A stretch of 13,420 nt of DNA from UBA9732 sp963606545 (GTDB taxonomy: Bacteria; Spirochaetota; Spirochaetia; Sphaerochaetales; Sphaerochaetaceae), in the NCBI GenBank assembly GCA_963606545.1, contig CAVCYP010000047.1, positions 1 through 13,420 on the forward strand. Direction: 5' to 3'. The notes below the pieces were generated by a model that was not told the origin of the DNA, searched no databases, and worked only from the letters and a program-made list of their open reading frames with translations. The position numbers and the translations under genes were made by a program. Positions 1-6,703 of the stretch are shown piece by piece; position 1 is the stretch's first letter, and every line of letters begins with the position of its first letter.

Positions 1-100
1 CGACAAACTCTTTGTCTTTGATCTCAATGTTGACATCATTGACAGCTTTTACGCCACCATCGTAGATCTTGCAGATGTTTTTTAACAATACTTCTGCCAT
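1..100 (-). CDS. ugpC: Sugar ABC transporter ATP-binding protein, UgpC/MsmK/MalK family (N-terminal fragment)
   Basis: Reading the minus strand from an ATG at 100-98 gives 33 codons (MAEVLLKNICKIYDGG, then VKAVNDVNIEIKDKEFV) before the window ends. This is the characteristic opening of the MalK/MsmK/UgpC ATPases that energise carbohydrate or glycerol-3-phosphate importers. The segment stops just before the Walker A loop, so no catalytic motif is visible. The start is supported by a GGAGG ribosome binding site at 110-106. The gene follows the DUF2188 gene on the same strand but has its own strong-looking promoter (136-164), so it probably starts a separate transcript. Seen: N-terminus and control signals. 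Known: MsmK-type ATPases often serve several sugar permeases. Inferred: the substrate, which cannot be told from this fragment. Confidence 0.8.
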   Translation of the reverse strand, partial: MAEVLLKNICKIYDGGVKAVNDVNIEIKDKEFV

Positions 101-102
101 TG

Positions 103-118
103 AAACCTCCAAGGTTTT
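103..118 (-). promoter_or_regulatory. Ribosome binding site within a small stem-loop of the UgpC-family gene
   Basis: On the minus strand AAACCT-TGG-AGGTTT forms a perfect 6-bp stem with a 3-base loop. The GGAGG Shine-Dalgarno (110-106) lies in the loop and the 3' arm, 5 bases before the ATG. The hairpin could moderate translation initiation, but it is short and may be incidental. Confidence 0.4.
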
Positions 119-135
119 ATCTTATCTAGCTTACA

Positions 136-164
136 ATGATACACCCGCTTTTGGCGGGTGTAAA
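136..164 (-). promoter_or_regulatory. Promoter of the UgpC-family gene with an inverted-repeat operator in its spacer
   Basis: On the minus strand TTTACA (164-159; 5/6 match to the -35 consensus) and TATCAT (141-136; 5/6 match to the -10 consensus) are separated by exactly 17 bases. The spacer is occupied by a perfect inverted repeat, TACACCCGC-CAAAA-GCGGGTGTA (162-140; 9-bp arms, 5-base centre), whose ends overlap both promoter boxes. A repressor bound there would block RNA polymerase, so this reads as an operator. The repeat also lies 9 bases after the DUF2188 stop codon and might act as a weak transcription stop, but no T-run follows it on the minus strand. Confidence 0.5.
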
Positions 165-171
165 CAAAAAT

Positions 172-507
172 TTATTCTTCTTCTTTTGAATCCTTTGCAT
201 AAGAGAGGGCTCTCATTGCATTGTCAAACTTCTGGAACTTTCCGTTCTTGAGGTGAATGACAACTCTGGTTCCCATGTTGCCACTGACCTTTACAACATA
301 TTCTGTTGCTTCAATTTTGGTCTTAAAATATTTGATGACCTTTTCACTACCCTGACGCTTTACGCCCCAGCCTTTTCCCTGAACCCAAAGAAGTTCATGA
401 ACATCTTTTGGCTCTTTCTTCTCTGTTGCTTCTACTGGAGCAGCAGCTGGTGTTGCAGCTTCTTTTTTAGCTGTCTCTTTTTTTACAGCTTCTTTCTCTT
501 TTGCCAT
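172..507 (-). CDS. DUF2188 domain protein with Lys/Ala/Glu-rich N-terminal tail
   Basis: This is a 111-residue protein of unknown function. Residues 1-36 are low-complexity and highly charged (MAKEKEAVKKETAKKEA, then Ala/Pro-rich), resembling a disordered histone-like tail. Residues about 40-105 match the DUF2188 pattern: a GWGVKRQGS segment, a KTKIEATEYV helix, a strand with VVIHLKNGK, and a final Phe/Lys strand. There is no signal peptide or membrane segment, so it is probably cytoplasmic. The ATG has a GGAGG site 7-11 bases upstream. It sits between the oppA terminator (563-595) and the UgpC-family promoter, so it is likely monocistronic. The basic tail suggests nucleic-acid contact, but that is only an inference; no function is established for the family as far as I know. 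Confidence 0.8.
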   Translation of the reverse strand: MAKEKEAVKKETAKKEAATPAAAPVEATEKKEPKDVHELLWVQGKGWGVKRQGSEKVIKYFKTKIEATEYVVKVSGNMGTRVVIHLKNGKFQKFDNAMRALSYAKDSKEEE

Positions 508-527
508 AAATCACATCCTCCACACAC

Positions 528-560
528 TAGTCTTTTGCTAGTCTTTATTTAGTCTAGCAC
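528..560. repeat. Three TAGTCT repeats at exact 11-bp spacing upstream of the DUF2188 gene
   Basis: TAGTCT occurs at 528-533, 539-544 and 550-555, each start exactly 11 bases from the last, so all copies face the same side of the helix. On the minus strand this reads AGACTA three times between the oppA terminator and the DUF2188 ribosome binding site. The spacing suits cooperative binding of a regulator, or it may be a decayed 11-bp tandem repeat. Confidence 0.55.
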
Positions 561-579
561 AGAAAAAAAGGGACCGCAA
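551..579 (-). promoter_or_regulatory. Possible promoter of the DUF2188 gene overlapping the oppA terminator
   Basis: On the minus strand TTGCGG (579-574) and TAGACT (556-551) are separated by 17 bases. The -35 box would lie in the 3' arm of the oppA terminator stem and the -10 box in the first AGACTA repeat. Each box matches consensus only partly (3/6 and 4/6), so this is a modest candidate. It is the best one available in the short gap before the gene. Confidence 0.3.
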
Positions 580-595
580 CTGAAGTTGCAGCCCC
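563..595 (-). terminator. Rho-independent terminator of oppA
   Basis: On the minus strand a GC-rich stem starts at 595 (GGGGCTGCAA), closes on a CTTCAG turn, returns as TTGCGGTCCC, and is followed by seven T residues (569-563). It begins about 30 bases after the oppA stop codon. It shows that the shortened 3' end of the permuted oppA is a settled gene end. Confidence 0.9.
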
Positions 596-625
596 TCTAT
601 ATAGTTATTAATGGCAAAAATTGGA

Positions 626-2377
626 TTATCTTCCAAACTGGCAGTCGTTGTTACCAGAGACGGTAGTCCACATCTCAAGCATGTTGATTGGGTCATTGAA
701 GTCTGCAATCCAACCTTCACGAGCAAAGTCAAAGTTACCGTTCTTTCTCTCCTGGAGGAATACGTTCCAGTCTTGCTGCTGAATCTTCAACTCAATACCA
801 ATTGCTGCAAGGTCCTGCTGGATGGATTCAGCAACTGCAACGTGCCCTGAAGTTGTGTTGGTAAGGTAGGTGAGGCTGATTGGAGTCTCAGAGGAAAGCT
901 TGCCGTCAACAAACTTGTAGCCAGCTGCTTCAAGAAGAGCAATTGCCTTAGCTGTTGTGCCAGCTGGGTCGTTATTGATGCCGTATGCATCATAGTAGCC
1001 ATCGTTAGCATCGGACTTGAAGACGCCACCGTTGCCATCTGCCATTCCAAGTGGAATGAAGGAGTTGGCTGCAACCTGTCCAGTCTGTCCAATTGTCTCG
1101 CAGATGTAGTCGCGGTCAATCAGGATAGAGAAGGCTTCTCTTACGCAGGCTGCCTGTGCTGCTGTCATGCCGTCAAAGAGTGAGCTCTTGCAGTTGAAAG
1201 CTACGTAGTAGGTTCCAAGTTCGTCTACAACGTAGAACTCTGGGTTTTTGGAAGCAATCAAGTCTGCAATTGCGTCGGTTGGGACGGAGTCTGCAAGGTC
1301 AAGGTCGCCAGCGTTGTAGGCTGCGTAGATTGCGTTGTCGTCTGCAGAAAGCATGAACTCAATCTTGTTGATGGAAACATTGTCAGCATCGTACCAGTAC
1401 GGGTTCTTCTCGTAGGTCATTGAAACATCGTGGTTCCAACCTGTGCAAACGAATGGTCCGTTGGATACAAATCCAGCTTCCTGGCACCAGCCGCCTGGGC
1501 TTGTGAGGTAGTCTGCATAAGCTTCAACAGCACTCTGCTTGACTGGGAAGAAGGTTGGGAAGGCCATGAGGTCTTCCATGTAGGCACATGGAGCTGTAAG
1601 AGTGAAGACCAAGGTGGTATCGTCAACTGCTACTACATTGACATCTGAGCTACCATCTTCGCTGTAACCATCAAAGCCACTGAACATGTAAGCATAGTCA
1701 GCACCTGTTACTGCAGAAGAAGCACGCTTCCAAGAATACTCAAAATCAGCTGCTGTGAGGTCTGAACCGTCTGACCACTTGAGGCCGCTCTTAAGGGTTA
1801 CTGTATAAGTAAGGCCGTCGTCAGATACTGTGTAGCCTTCTGCACAGGCTGGAGCTGTCTTTCCTGTTGAATCATAGGTGTAGAGACCTGAGAAGGAAGC
1901 TGCTGCAAGACATGCACCGTCAACTGAGCTGTTCAAAGCTGGGTCAAGATAGTCTGGCTCAGAAGCAAGGCAAACACGGAGAGTGTCAGAACCGTTGGAG
2001 AGCTTTGTGTACTGGAAGAACTTTGTAGCAAACGGGTTGCTATAAACGCCAGATACGTAGCTCTTCATCATGTAAACATCATTGTAATAATAAAGAGGAA
2101 TGACACAGTAGTTGGACATAAGAATGTCTTCAGCTTCATGCATCATCTCAGCTCTCTTAGCAGAGTCTGTCTCAGACTTGATTGCTGCAATGAGTTCGTC
2201 GTAAGTGTCCCATTCTGTGACTGGGTCTACGTAGTCTGCTCCAACATGTTCCTCAGGATTGATAACTAATGTTGAAGTTGATGATGATGTTGCTGTATTT
2301 GCTTCTGAAGCACCGCCACAGAAAGCATAGGAGCAAATCACGATCATTACTAGAAAAATAGATAGAGCTTTTTTCAT
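626..2377 (-). CDS. oppA: Oligopeptide-binding lipoprotein OppA (SBP_bac_5), circularly permuted
   Basis: This 583-residue extracytoplasmic peptide-binding protein should deliver peptides to OppBCDF. Residues 1-19 are a signal peptide; Cys20 in a loose YAFC-GGASE lipobox suggests a spirochaete-type lipoprotein, followed by a Ser/Thr-rich linker. Residues about 52-126 (WDTYDELIAAIKSETDSAKR, then EAEDILMSNYCVIPLYYYND and a Val-Ser-Gly-Val-Tyr-Ser-Asn-Pro stretch) match the usual C-terminus of OppA proteins. A short SNGSD linker leads to the normal N-terminal start (TLRVCLASEPDYLDPALNSS, residue 132 on). The body then runs collinearly to GWIADFNDPINMLEMW and stops at NNDCQFGR, exactly where the displaced tail should begin. 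All fold segments are present in permuted order, so it is probably functional. The ATG has an AGGAGA site. It is the last gene of the opp cluster, with a terminator at 563-595. An assembly artefact cannot be excluded from sequence alone. Confidence 0.93.
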   Translation of the reverse strand: MKKALSIFLVMIVICSYAFCGGASEANTATSSSTSTLVINPEEHVGADYVDPVTEWDTYDELIAAIKSETDSAKRAEMMHEAEDILMSNYCVIPLYYYNDVYMMKSYVSGVYSNPFATKFFQYTKLSNGSDTLRVCLASEPDYLDPALNSSVDGACLAAASFSGLYTYDSTGKTAPACAEGYTVSDDGLTYTVTLKSGLKWSDGSDLTAADFEYSWKRASSAVTGADYAYMFSGFDGYSEDGSSDVNVVAVDDTTLVFTLTAPCAYMEDLMAFPTFFPVKQSAVEAYADYLTSPGGWCQEAGFVSNGPFVCTGWNHDVSMTYEKNPYWYDADNVSINKIEFMLSADDNAIYAAYNAGDLDLADSVPTDAIADLIASKNPEFYVVDELGTYYVAFNCKSSLFDGMTAAQAACVREAFSILIDRDYICETIGQTGQVAANSFIPLGMADGNGGVFKSDANDGYYDAYGINNDPAGTTAKAIALLEAAGYKFVDGKLSSETPISLTYLTNTTSGHVAVAESIQQDLAAIGIELKIQQQDWNVFLQERKNGNFDFAREGWIADFNDPINMLEMWTTVSGNNDCQFGR

Positions 2378-2409
2378 TGTGTTTCTCCTAAAAAAATATT
2401 TTCGATATG

Positions 2410-2436
2410 TTTATAGTTTTCACAAAAAAAACGCAA
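2410..2436 (-). promoter_or_regulatory. Possible promoter of oppA
   Basis: On the minus strand TTGCGT (2436-2431) and TATAAA (2415-2410) are separated by 15 bases, shorter than the ideal 17, and lie 33-59 bases before the oppA ATG. A separate promoter fits the 233-base gap after oppF and the need for more binding protein than permease. A/T runs with a TTTTTGCAAAAA palindrome lie just upstream (2451-2462). Confidence 0.35.
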
Positions 2437-2505
2437 TAGCTTTTTTGCATTTTTTGCAAAAATATTCGATTTTTATTCAAAGTTGGTGCATATAACAACA
2501 AAATG

Positions 2506-2541
2506 GATAAAATGAATGCGCCCAAGACTTAGAGCGCACTC
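2506..2541 (-). terminator. Hairpin between oppF and oppA, probable (partial) terminator of oppBCDF
   Basis: On the minus strand GAGTGCGC (2541-2534) pairs with GCGCATTC (2521-2514), an 8-bp stem with one G-T pair and a 12-base loop. It is followed by the moderately T-rich ATTTTAT. It lies about 70 bases after the oppF stop. It may end or attenuate the permease-ATPase transcript, or protect its 3' end, allowing oppA to be expressed at a different level. Confidence 0.5.
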
Positions 2542-2610
2542 CTTAAAATATGCAATTATTATTCAATATAATAAAAATTGTTTAATATAGTAAAAAACCA
2601 CTAAGAGATT

Positions 2611-3588
2611 TTACATCACATGACAGGCAACTTTGTGACCTGGTTCACGCTCTGTTAACTCAGGCATACTCTGAGCGCATTTATCGCAAGCATAACGACA
2701 TCTAGTTCTAAATGGGCAACCCTGAGGCATATTAAGTGGACTTGGAACATCCCCTTCAAGAACAATACGCTGACGACTACGTGCAATGTCTGGATCTGGA
2801 ATAGGAACGGCAGAAATCAAAGACTGAGTGTAAGGGTGAATTGGATGATTGTTAATATCATCAGCATCAGCAATTTCTACAATTTTACCCAAATACATGA
2901 CAGCAATGCGCTTTGAAATGTGGTGTACCACCAGAAGATCATGAGCAATAAAGAGATATGCTACTCCAAGTTTAGCCTGAAGATCCTCAAACATGTTGAC
3001 CACCTGCGCCTGAATTGAAACGTCCAAGGCAGAAACCGGCTCATCACAAACAATGAACTTTGGATTGACTGCAAGGGCACGAGCAATTCCAATTCTCTGA
3101 CGCTGACCGCCAGAGAACTCATGGGCATAACGGCGCGCATGCTCTGCATTAAGTCCAACGTAATCCATCAGTTGAAGAACCTTCTCACGGCGCTCTGCTC
3201 TATTAGCATAAAGACCATGGACATCAAGAGGTTCACCTATGATATCTTCAACCGTCATTCTTGGATCCAAAGAGGAATAGGGATCTTGGAAAACCATTTG
3301 CATGTTCTTTCTCATTTGAGGAAGATTTTTCTTGGTTACAAGTTCTCCATTATAGAGAATTTCGCCTGCAGTTGGCTCATAAAGATGAAGAAGAGAACGT
3401 CCTACTGTGGTCTTTCCACAGCCTGATTCGCCAACAAGGCCTAAAGTTTCGCCCTCATCTATTGAAAATGAGACATCGTCTACCGCTTTTAGGTACTGTT
3501 TGCCAAAGAAACCAGATTTGACTTCAAAGTACTGTTTTAGGTGCTTTACTTCTACCAATGGAACTTTTTTCTCTGTTGTTTCGCTCAT
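2611..3588 (-). CDS. oppF: Oligopeptide ABC transporter ATP-binding protein OppF
   Basis: This 325-residue cytoplasmic ATPase is one of the two motors of the peptide importer. Visible motifs are Walker A GESGCGKT (residues 53-60), the Q-loop MVFQDPYSSLDP (about 98-109), the signature FSGGQRQR (158-165, with Phe replacing the usual Leu), Walker B FIVCDEP (178-184), and the H-loop FIAHDL. The C-terminus is the oligo_HPY tail with clustered Cys residues (GCPFRTRCRYACDKC, then ACHVM), as in Opp/Dpp ATPases. The ATG overlaps the oppD TGA as ATGA, and its GGAGG lies within the last oppD codons, so the two are translationally coupled. The length is normal for OppF. Pairing with OppD is expected from the family. 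Confidence 0.95.
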   Translation of the reverse strand: MSETTEKKVPLVEVKHLKQYFEVKSGFFGKQYLKAVDDVSFSIDEGETLGLVGESGCGKTTVGRSLLHLYEPTAGEILYNGELVTKKNLPQMRKNMQMVFQDPYSSLDPRMTVEDIIGEPLDVHGLYANRAERREKVLQLMDYVGLNAEHARRYAHEFSGGQRQRIGIARALAVNPKFIVCDEPVSALDVSIQAQVVNMFEDLQAKLGVAYLFIAHDLLVVHHISKRIAVMYLGKIVEIADADDINNHPIHPYTQSLISAVPIPDPDIARSRQRIVLEGDVPSPLNMPQGCPFRTRCRYACDKCAQSMPELTEREPGHKVACHVM

Positions 3589-4625
3589 ACTGCACCTCCT
3601 TCAATGGCTTCTTTAACATTCATCCAGCAAGCGGCTTTGTGGTCATCATTAATCCAGATTTCGTCTGGCATTTGCTCAAGACAAATCTTCATGCACTGCT
3701 CGCAACGGGCACAGAAAGAACAGCCTTTTGGCAAATTGAGAATGTTAATTGGAGTTCCTGGAATTGGGACAAGACGCTCCTTCATGTTGTTAACGTTTGG
3801 AATTGAACGCAATAGGCCCTTTGTATATTCATGCTTTGGATTATAGAAAATTTCCCGTCCAGTTCCGCGTTCGCAAACTCTTCCACCATACATAACAATA
3901 ATGTTGTCGCAGAGTTCTGCAATAACGCCCAAATCATGGGTAACCAGAATAACTGCCATACCAAGTTTTTTCTGAAGATCTTGAATCAGCTCAAGGATTT
4001 GCGCCTGAATTGTGACATCCAGAGCGGTGGTAGGTTCATCAGCTATAAGAATATCGGGTTCGCAGGCTAAAGCCATGGCTATCATGACGCGCTGACGCAT
4101 TCCGCCGGAGAGTTCGTGGGGGTATTGGCGCAGACGGCGTTCTGGTTCGTTGATGCCTACAAGTTGCAAGAGCTCGATTGCACGGGCCGTGGCGTCTTTG
4201 CCTTTTTTGTCGGTGTGGAGCGTGATGGCTTCTTTGAGCTGGTTGCCAATTGTGAAGACGGGGTTGAGGCTGGTCATTGGGTCTTGGAAGATGATGGAAC
4301 AGCACTTTCCGCGGAAGTGACAGAGCTTGTTCTCATTCCATTTGCTGATGTCTTGGCCTTTGTAGAGTATGCTGCCACCGGTGATTTTTCCTGTATCGGC
4401 AAGGATTTGCATGATGGAATAGGCGGTAACAGACTTGCCGGAGCCGGACTCGCCTACTATGCCTAAGATTTCGCCTTCGTCTAGGTTGAAGGAGATGCCG
4501 TTGACCGCGTGAACCTCGCCCGATTCCGTAAAGAAGGAGGTGTGGAGATCGTTTACGCTAATTAGGTGATGTTTTTCAGCTGCACTCTGTGTGCTTATAC
4601 TTTTTTTGCTGTTTTTTACGCTCAT
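3585..4625 (-). CDS. oppD: Oligopeptide ABC transporter ATP-binding protein OppD
   Basis: This 346-residue cytoplasmic ATPase pairs with OppF. It shows Walker A GESGSGKS (58-65), Q-loop IIFQDPMTSLNP (about 111-122), signature LSGGMRQR (172-179), Walker B DILIADEP (191-198) and the H-loop VTHDL. The C-terminal oligo_HPY tail carries four closely spaced Cys (GCSFCARCEQC, then ICLEQ); similar Cys clusters in Dpp-type ATPases have been reported to bind an iron-sulfur cluster. I chose the ATG at 4625-4623 because GGAGG precedes it by 7 bases. An upstream in-frame ATG at 4676 would overlap oppC and lacks such a site. The gap from the oppC stop is 10 bases. Odd: the stretch for residues about 22-202 is clearly more GC-rich than the rest of the gene (see findings). 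Confidence 0.95.
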   Translation of the reverse strand: MSVKNSKKSISTQSAAEKHHLISVNDLHTSFFTESGEVHAVNGISFNLDEGEILGIVGESGSGKSVTAYSIMQILADTGKITGGSILYKGQDISKWNENKLCHFRGKCCSIIFQDPMTSLNPVFTIGNQLKEAITLHTDKKGKDATARAIELLQLVGINEPERRLRQYPHELSGGMRQRVMIAMALACEPDILIADEPTTALDVTIQAQILELIQDLQKKLGMAVILVTHDLGVIAELCDNIIVMYGGRVCERGTGREIFYNPKHEYTKGLLRSIPNVNNMKERLVPIPGTPINILNLPKGCSFCARCEQCMKICLEQMPDEIWINDDHKAACWMNVKEAIEGGAV

Positions 4626-4635
4626 ATTGGACCTC

Positions 4636-5748
4636 CTACTTCTTAAGTTTTGGATCAAATGCGTCTCTAAGTCCATCGCCCAAAAGGTTTAAGCTCAAGA
4701 CAATCAGACAAATCATCAGGGACGGGAACACCAGTTTGTACGGGTAATTCTGAAGCCCACCACGGGCAGAGTTAGCGAGCGAGCCCAGCGACGGCATTGG
4801 AGCCTGAACGCCAAGACCAATGAAGCTCAGATAGCTCTCCGTGAAAATGGCCGATGGAATCTGAAGCGCCGTAGAAATAATGATAACTGACAGGCAGTTA
4901 GGCAACATGTGCTTTTTGATAATCATCTTTGTAGGCGTACCAATTGACTTGGAAGCTAGAATATACTCATTTTCTTTTATAGAAAGGATTTGTCCTCTAA
5001 TCAAACGCGCCATGCCAACCCAGTATAACAGAGCAAAAACAATGAAAAGCGATATCATATTCGTGCCCAAAGAGCTCAAAAACGACCCACTCTTTAGGTC
5101 CAGCACACTCTGCAACACCACGCTAAGCAAGATAACTATAAGCGTGTCCGGCAGCGAATAAATGACATCAACAATTCGCATCATAATCAAGTCAACTTTA
5201 CCGCCCAAGTAGCCCGATACGCTTCCATATATCATCCCGATAATCAAAACGATAATTGAAGCAAAGAAGCCTACAAAAAGCGATACCCGTGTTCCATAAA
5301 CTACTCTTATAAAATAGTCACGGCACTGCTCATCTGTTCCAAAAATATGTGGGAAACGGGTGCCACCAGCTTCTATATACTGCTGCTCAAGTTTGCTATA
5401 GGTAAACGGTTTAAGGTTCTTAGCCCCTTTGTCTCTAACTCCATTTACGGAAAGAATTTCATCATAACCGTAAGGGACAATTAATGGGGCAACAGTAATC
5501 AATAGGAGAATTAAGGCTATGACAATTAAGCTACCAACGGCAAGAGGGTTTTTCATGAGTTTTCTGATACCGTCTTTTAAGAAGGAGGTACTTTCACTCA
5601 TGACATCCTGCTGGCGCTTTTCTTCATCCGTTGCCTTTTCAAACATTTCTGGGCTGAATTTTGACAAATCCAGCTGTAAACTGAGAGGTTTTTTCTTTGG
5701 AAGTGCAGTTGTTGTGTCTTTTGTTGTGTCTTTTGTTGCGTCTGACAT
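4636..5748 (-). CDS. oppC: Oligopeptide ABC transporter permease OppC
   Basis: This 370-residue inner-membrane permease pairs with OppB to form the translocation path. It begins with a hydrophilic cytoplasmic tail of about 75 residues, including a DATKDTTKDTTT repeat. The first membrane helix follows (AVGSLIVIALILLLITVAP), then an extracytoplasmic loop with HIFGTDEQCRD, where this family usually has LGTDxxGRD. Further helices follow, and the EAA-type coupling loop is ENEYILASKSIGTPTKMIIK with H-LPN after it. The end is GDGLRDAFDPKLKK, typical of OppC/DppC. I chose the ATG at 5748 because GGAGG lies immediately upstream and directly follows the oppB stop. A longer in-frame ATG at 5838 would lie inside oppB. 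The intergenic gap to oppB is 10 bases. Confidence 0.95.
   Translation of the reverse strand: MSDATKDTTKDTTTALPKKKPLSLQLDLSKFSPEMFEKATDEEKRQQDVMSESTSFLKDGIRKLMKNPLAVGSLIVIALILLLITVAPLIVPYGYDEILSVNGVRDKGAKNLKPFTYSKLEQQYIEAGGTRFPHIFGTDEQCRDYFIRVVYGTRVSLFVGFFASIIVLIIGMIYGSVSGYLGGKVDLIMMRIVDVIYSLPDTLIVILLSVVLQSVLDLKSGSFLSSLGTNMISLFIVFALLYWVGMARLIRGQILSIKENEYILASKSIGTPTKMIIKKHMLPNCLSVIIISTALQIPSAIFTESYLSFIGLGVQAPMPSLGSLANSARGGLQNYPYKLVFPSLMICLIVLSLNLLGDGLRDAFDPKLKK
5709..5744 (-). repeat. Three 12-bp in-frame repeats in the oppC N-terminus
   Basis: The 12-base unit TTGTTGTGTCTT (plus strand) occurs at 5709-5720 and 5721-5732, with a degenerate third copy at 5733-5744. Each encodes four residues of the Thr-Thr-Lys-Asp type. 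Because the unit is a multiple of three, copy-number slippage would only lengthen or shorten the disordered cytoplasmic tail. Confidence 0.7.
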
Positions 5749-5758
5749 ACTTTCCTCC

Positions 5759-6670
5759 TTACTCGTATTTGATTCTTGGGTCAACCAACTTATAAAGAAG
5801 GTCACACAAAACGTTTGCCACAACCATGATGGTGGCAAGGAAGATGGTAGTTGCCATAATCAAAGTGTAATCTCTGTTATTGATTGCACTTACAAACTTT
5901 GTTCCAATTCCACCAACGGTGAAAACTGTCTCAACAACCATTGAACCGGTGATAATATAGGCAATCTGAGGGCCTGCATAAGTAATAATAGGAATAAGTG
6001 AGTTTCTAAGAGCATGTTTGAAGATAATCTTCCACTTTGAAACGCCCTTGGAACGTGCAGTCCTAACATAATCTTGACTCAAAGCATCCAGCATACTGGT
6101 CTTTGCAAGACGGGTTGTGTAGGCCATTGGATAGGCAGAAAGTGCAATTACAGGAAGAAGATAATGCGTTTCAGTTGCACTCCAAACAGGAACCCAACCA
6201 AGCTGAATTGAAAACACCAAAAGTAACAGTGTTGCAAGAACGAAGCTTGGTACTGCAGTGAATAAGGTGGAGCAAAATACAATAACTCTGTCTGGCCACT
6301 TATTTCTCATGATGGCTGCAACACTACCCAAAATAGTACCGCTTATAAGAGCAATTGTAATTGCCATGAGCCCCAACTTTGCAGAAGTTGGAAAGGACTC
6401 AGCAAATATAGCCGATATTTCACGTCCATTCTTAAGAGAAACTCCAAAATCCCCTTTAAAGAGATTTTTCATATAGTTAACAAACTGAGTCCAAAGAGGC
6501 TGATCTAGGCCATATCTTGCATTCAAGGCATCAATTGTAGCTTGAGAAAGGGCTTTTTCCCTGTTAAACGGGCCACCTGGTACTGCATGCATGAGAAAGA
6601 AAGTTATAAAGCAGATAATGAAAATTGTTGCAATGGCAAGTAGTATTCGTTTTATTATGTATCTGGCCAA
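5759..6670 (-). CDS. oppB: Oligopeptide ABC transporter permease OppB
   Basis: This 303-residue inner-membrane permease is the first gene of the opp operon. The N-terminus (ARYIIKRILLAIATIFIICF) is the standard OppB/DppB first helix, followed by HAVPGGPFNREKALS and YGLDQPLWTQFVNYM, both family hallmarks. A BPD_transp_1 domain with further helices fills the rest, with the coupling loop DYVRTARSKGVSKWKIIFKH and the tail KLVDPRIKYE. Translation appears to start at a TTG codon (6670-6668): it has an AGGAGG site 6 bases upstream and gives the canonical N-terminus, and there is no suitable ATG. The non-ATG start may reduce yield of this membrane protein. The stop TAA directly abuts the oppC ribosome binding site. 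Confidence 0.95.
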   Translation of the reverse strand: MARYIIKRILLAIATIFIICFITFFLMHAVPGGPFNREKALSQATIDALNARYGLDQPLWTQFVNYMKNLFKGDFGVSLKNGREISAIFAESFPTSAKLGLMAITIALISGTILGSVAAIMRNKWPDRVIVFCSTLFTAVPSFVLATLLLLVFSIQLGWVPVWSATETHYLLPVIALSAYPMAYTTRLAKTSMLDALSQDYVRTARSKGVSKWKIIFKHALRNSLIPIITYAGPQIAYIITGSMVVETVFTVGGIGTKFVSAINNRDYTLIMATTIFLATIMVVANVLCDLLYKLVDPRIKYE

Positions 6671-6703
6671 GATTTGCCTCCTAATTATATTAATAGCGGT
6701 GAT

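Noticed and set aside
141..161. Hairpin after the DUF2188 gene as a standard terminator
   Set aside because: No T-run follows on the minus strand; the T-rich stretch is before the hairpin. Operator placement within a well-spaced promoter explains it better.
528..560. CRISPR-like array
   Set aside because: The units are 6 bases with 5-base spacers and only three copies, and no cas gene is present.
626..2377. OppA as a truncated pseudogene lacking its C-terminus
   Set aside because: The missing tail is present, in frame, after the signal peptide. The ribosome binding site and terminator are intact, and there is no internal stop.
4116..4466. Open frame of 116 codons on the plus strand inside oppD
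   Set aside because: It is a shadow frame in the GC-rich part of oppD, with no ribosome binding site and no family resemblance.
4626..4676. Longer OppD start at 4676
   Set aside because: It would extend into oppC by about 40 bases and lacks a ribosome binding site, whereas the ATG at 4625 has GGAGG at ideal distance.
5749..5838. Longer OppC start at 5838
   Set aside because: It lies inside oppB, and the extra residues are the oppB 3' end read in another frame. The ATG at 5748 has GGAGG right after the oppB stop.
5519..5944. Open frame of 141 codons on the plus strand across the oppB/oppC junction
   Set aside because: It is antisense to two well-supported permease genes and its composition is that of a complement frame.
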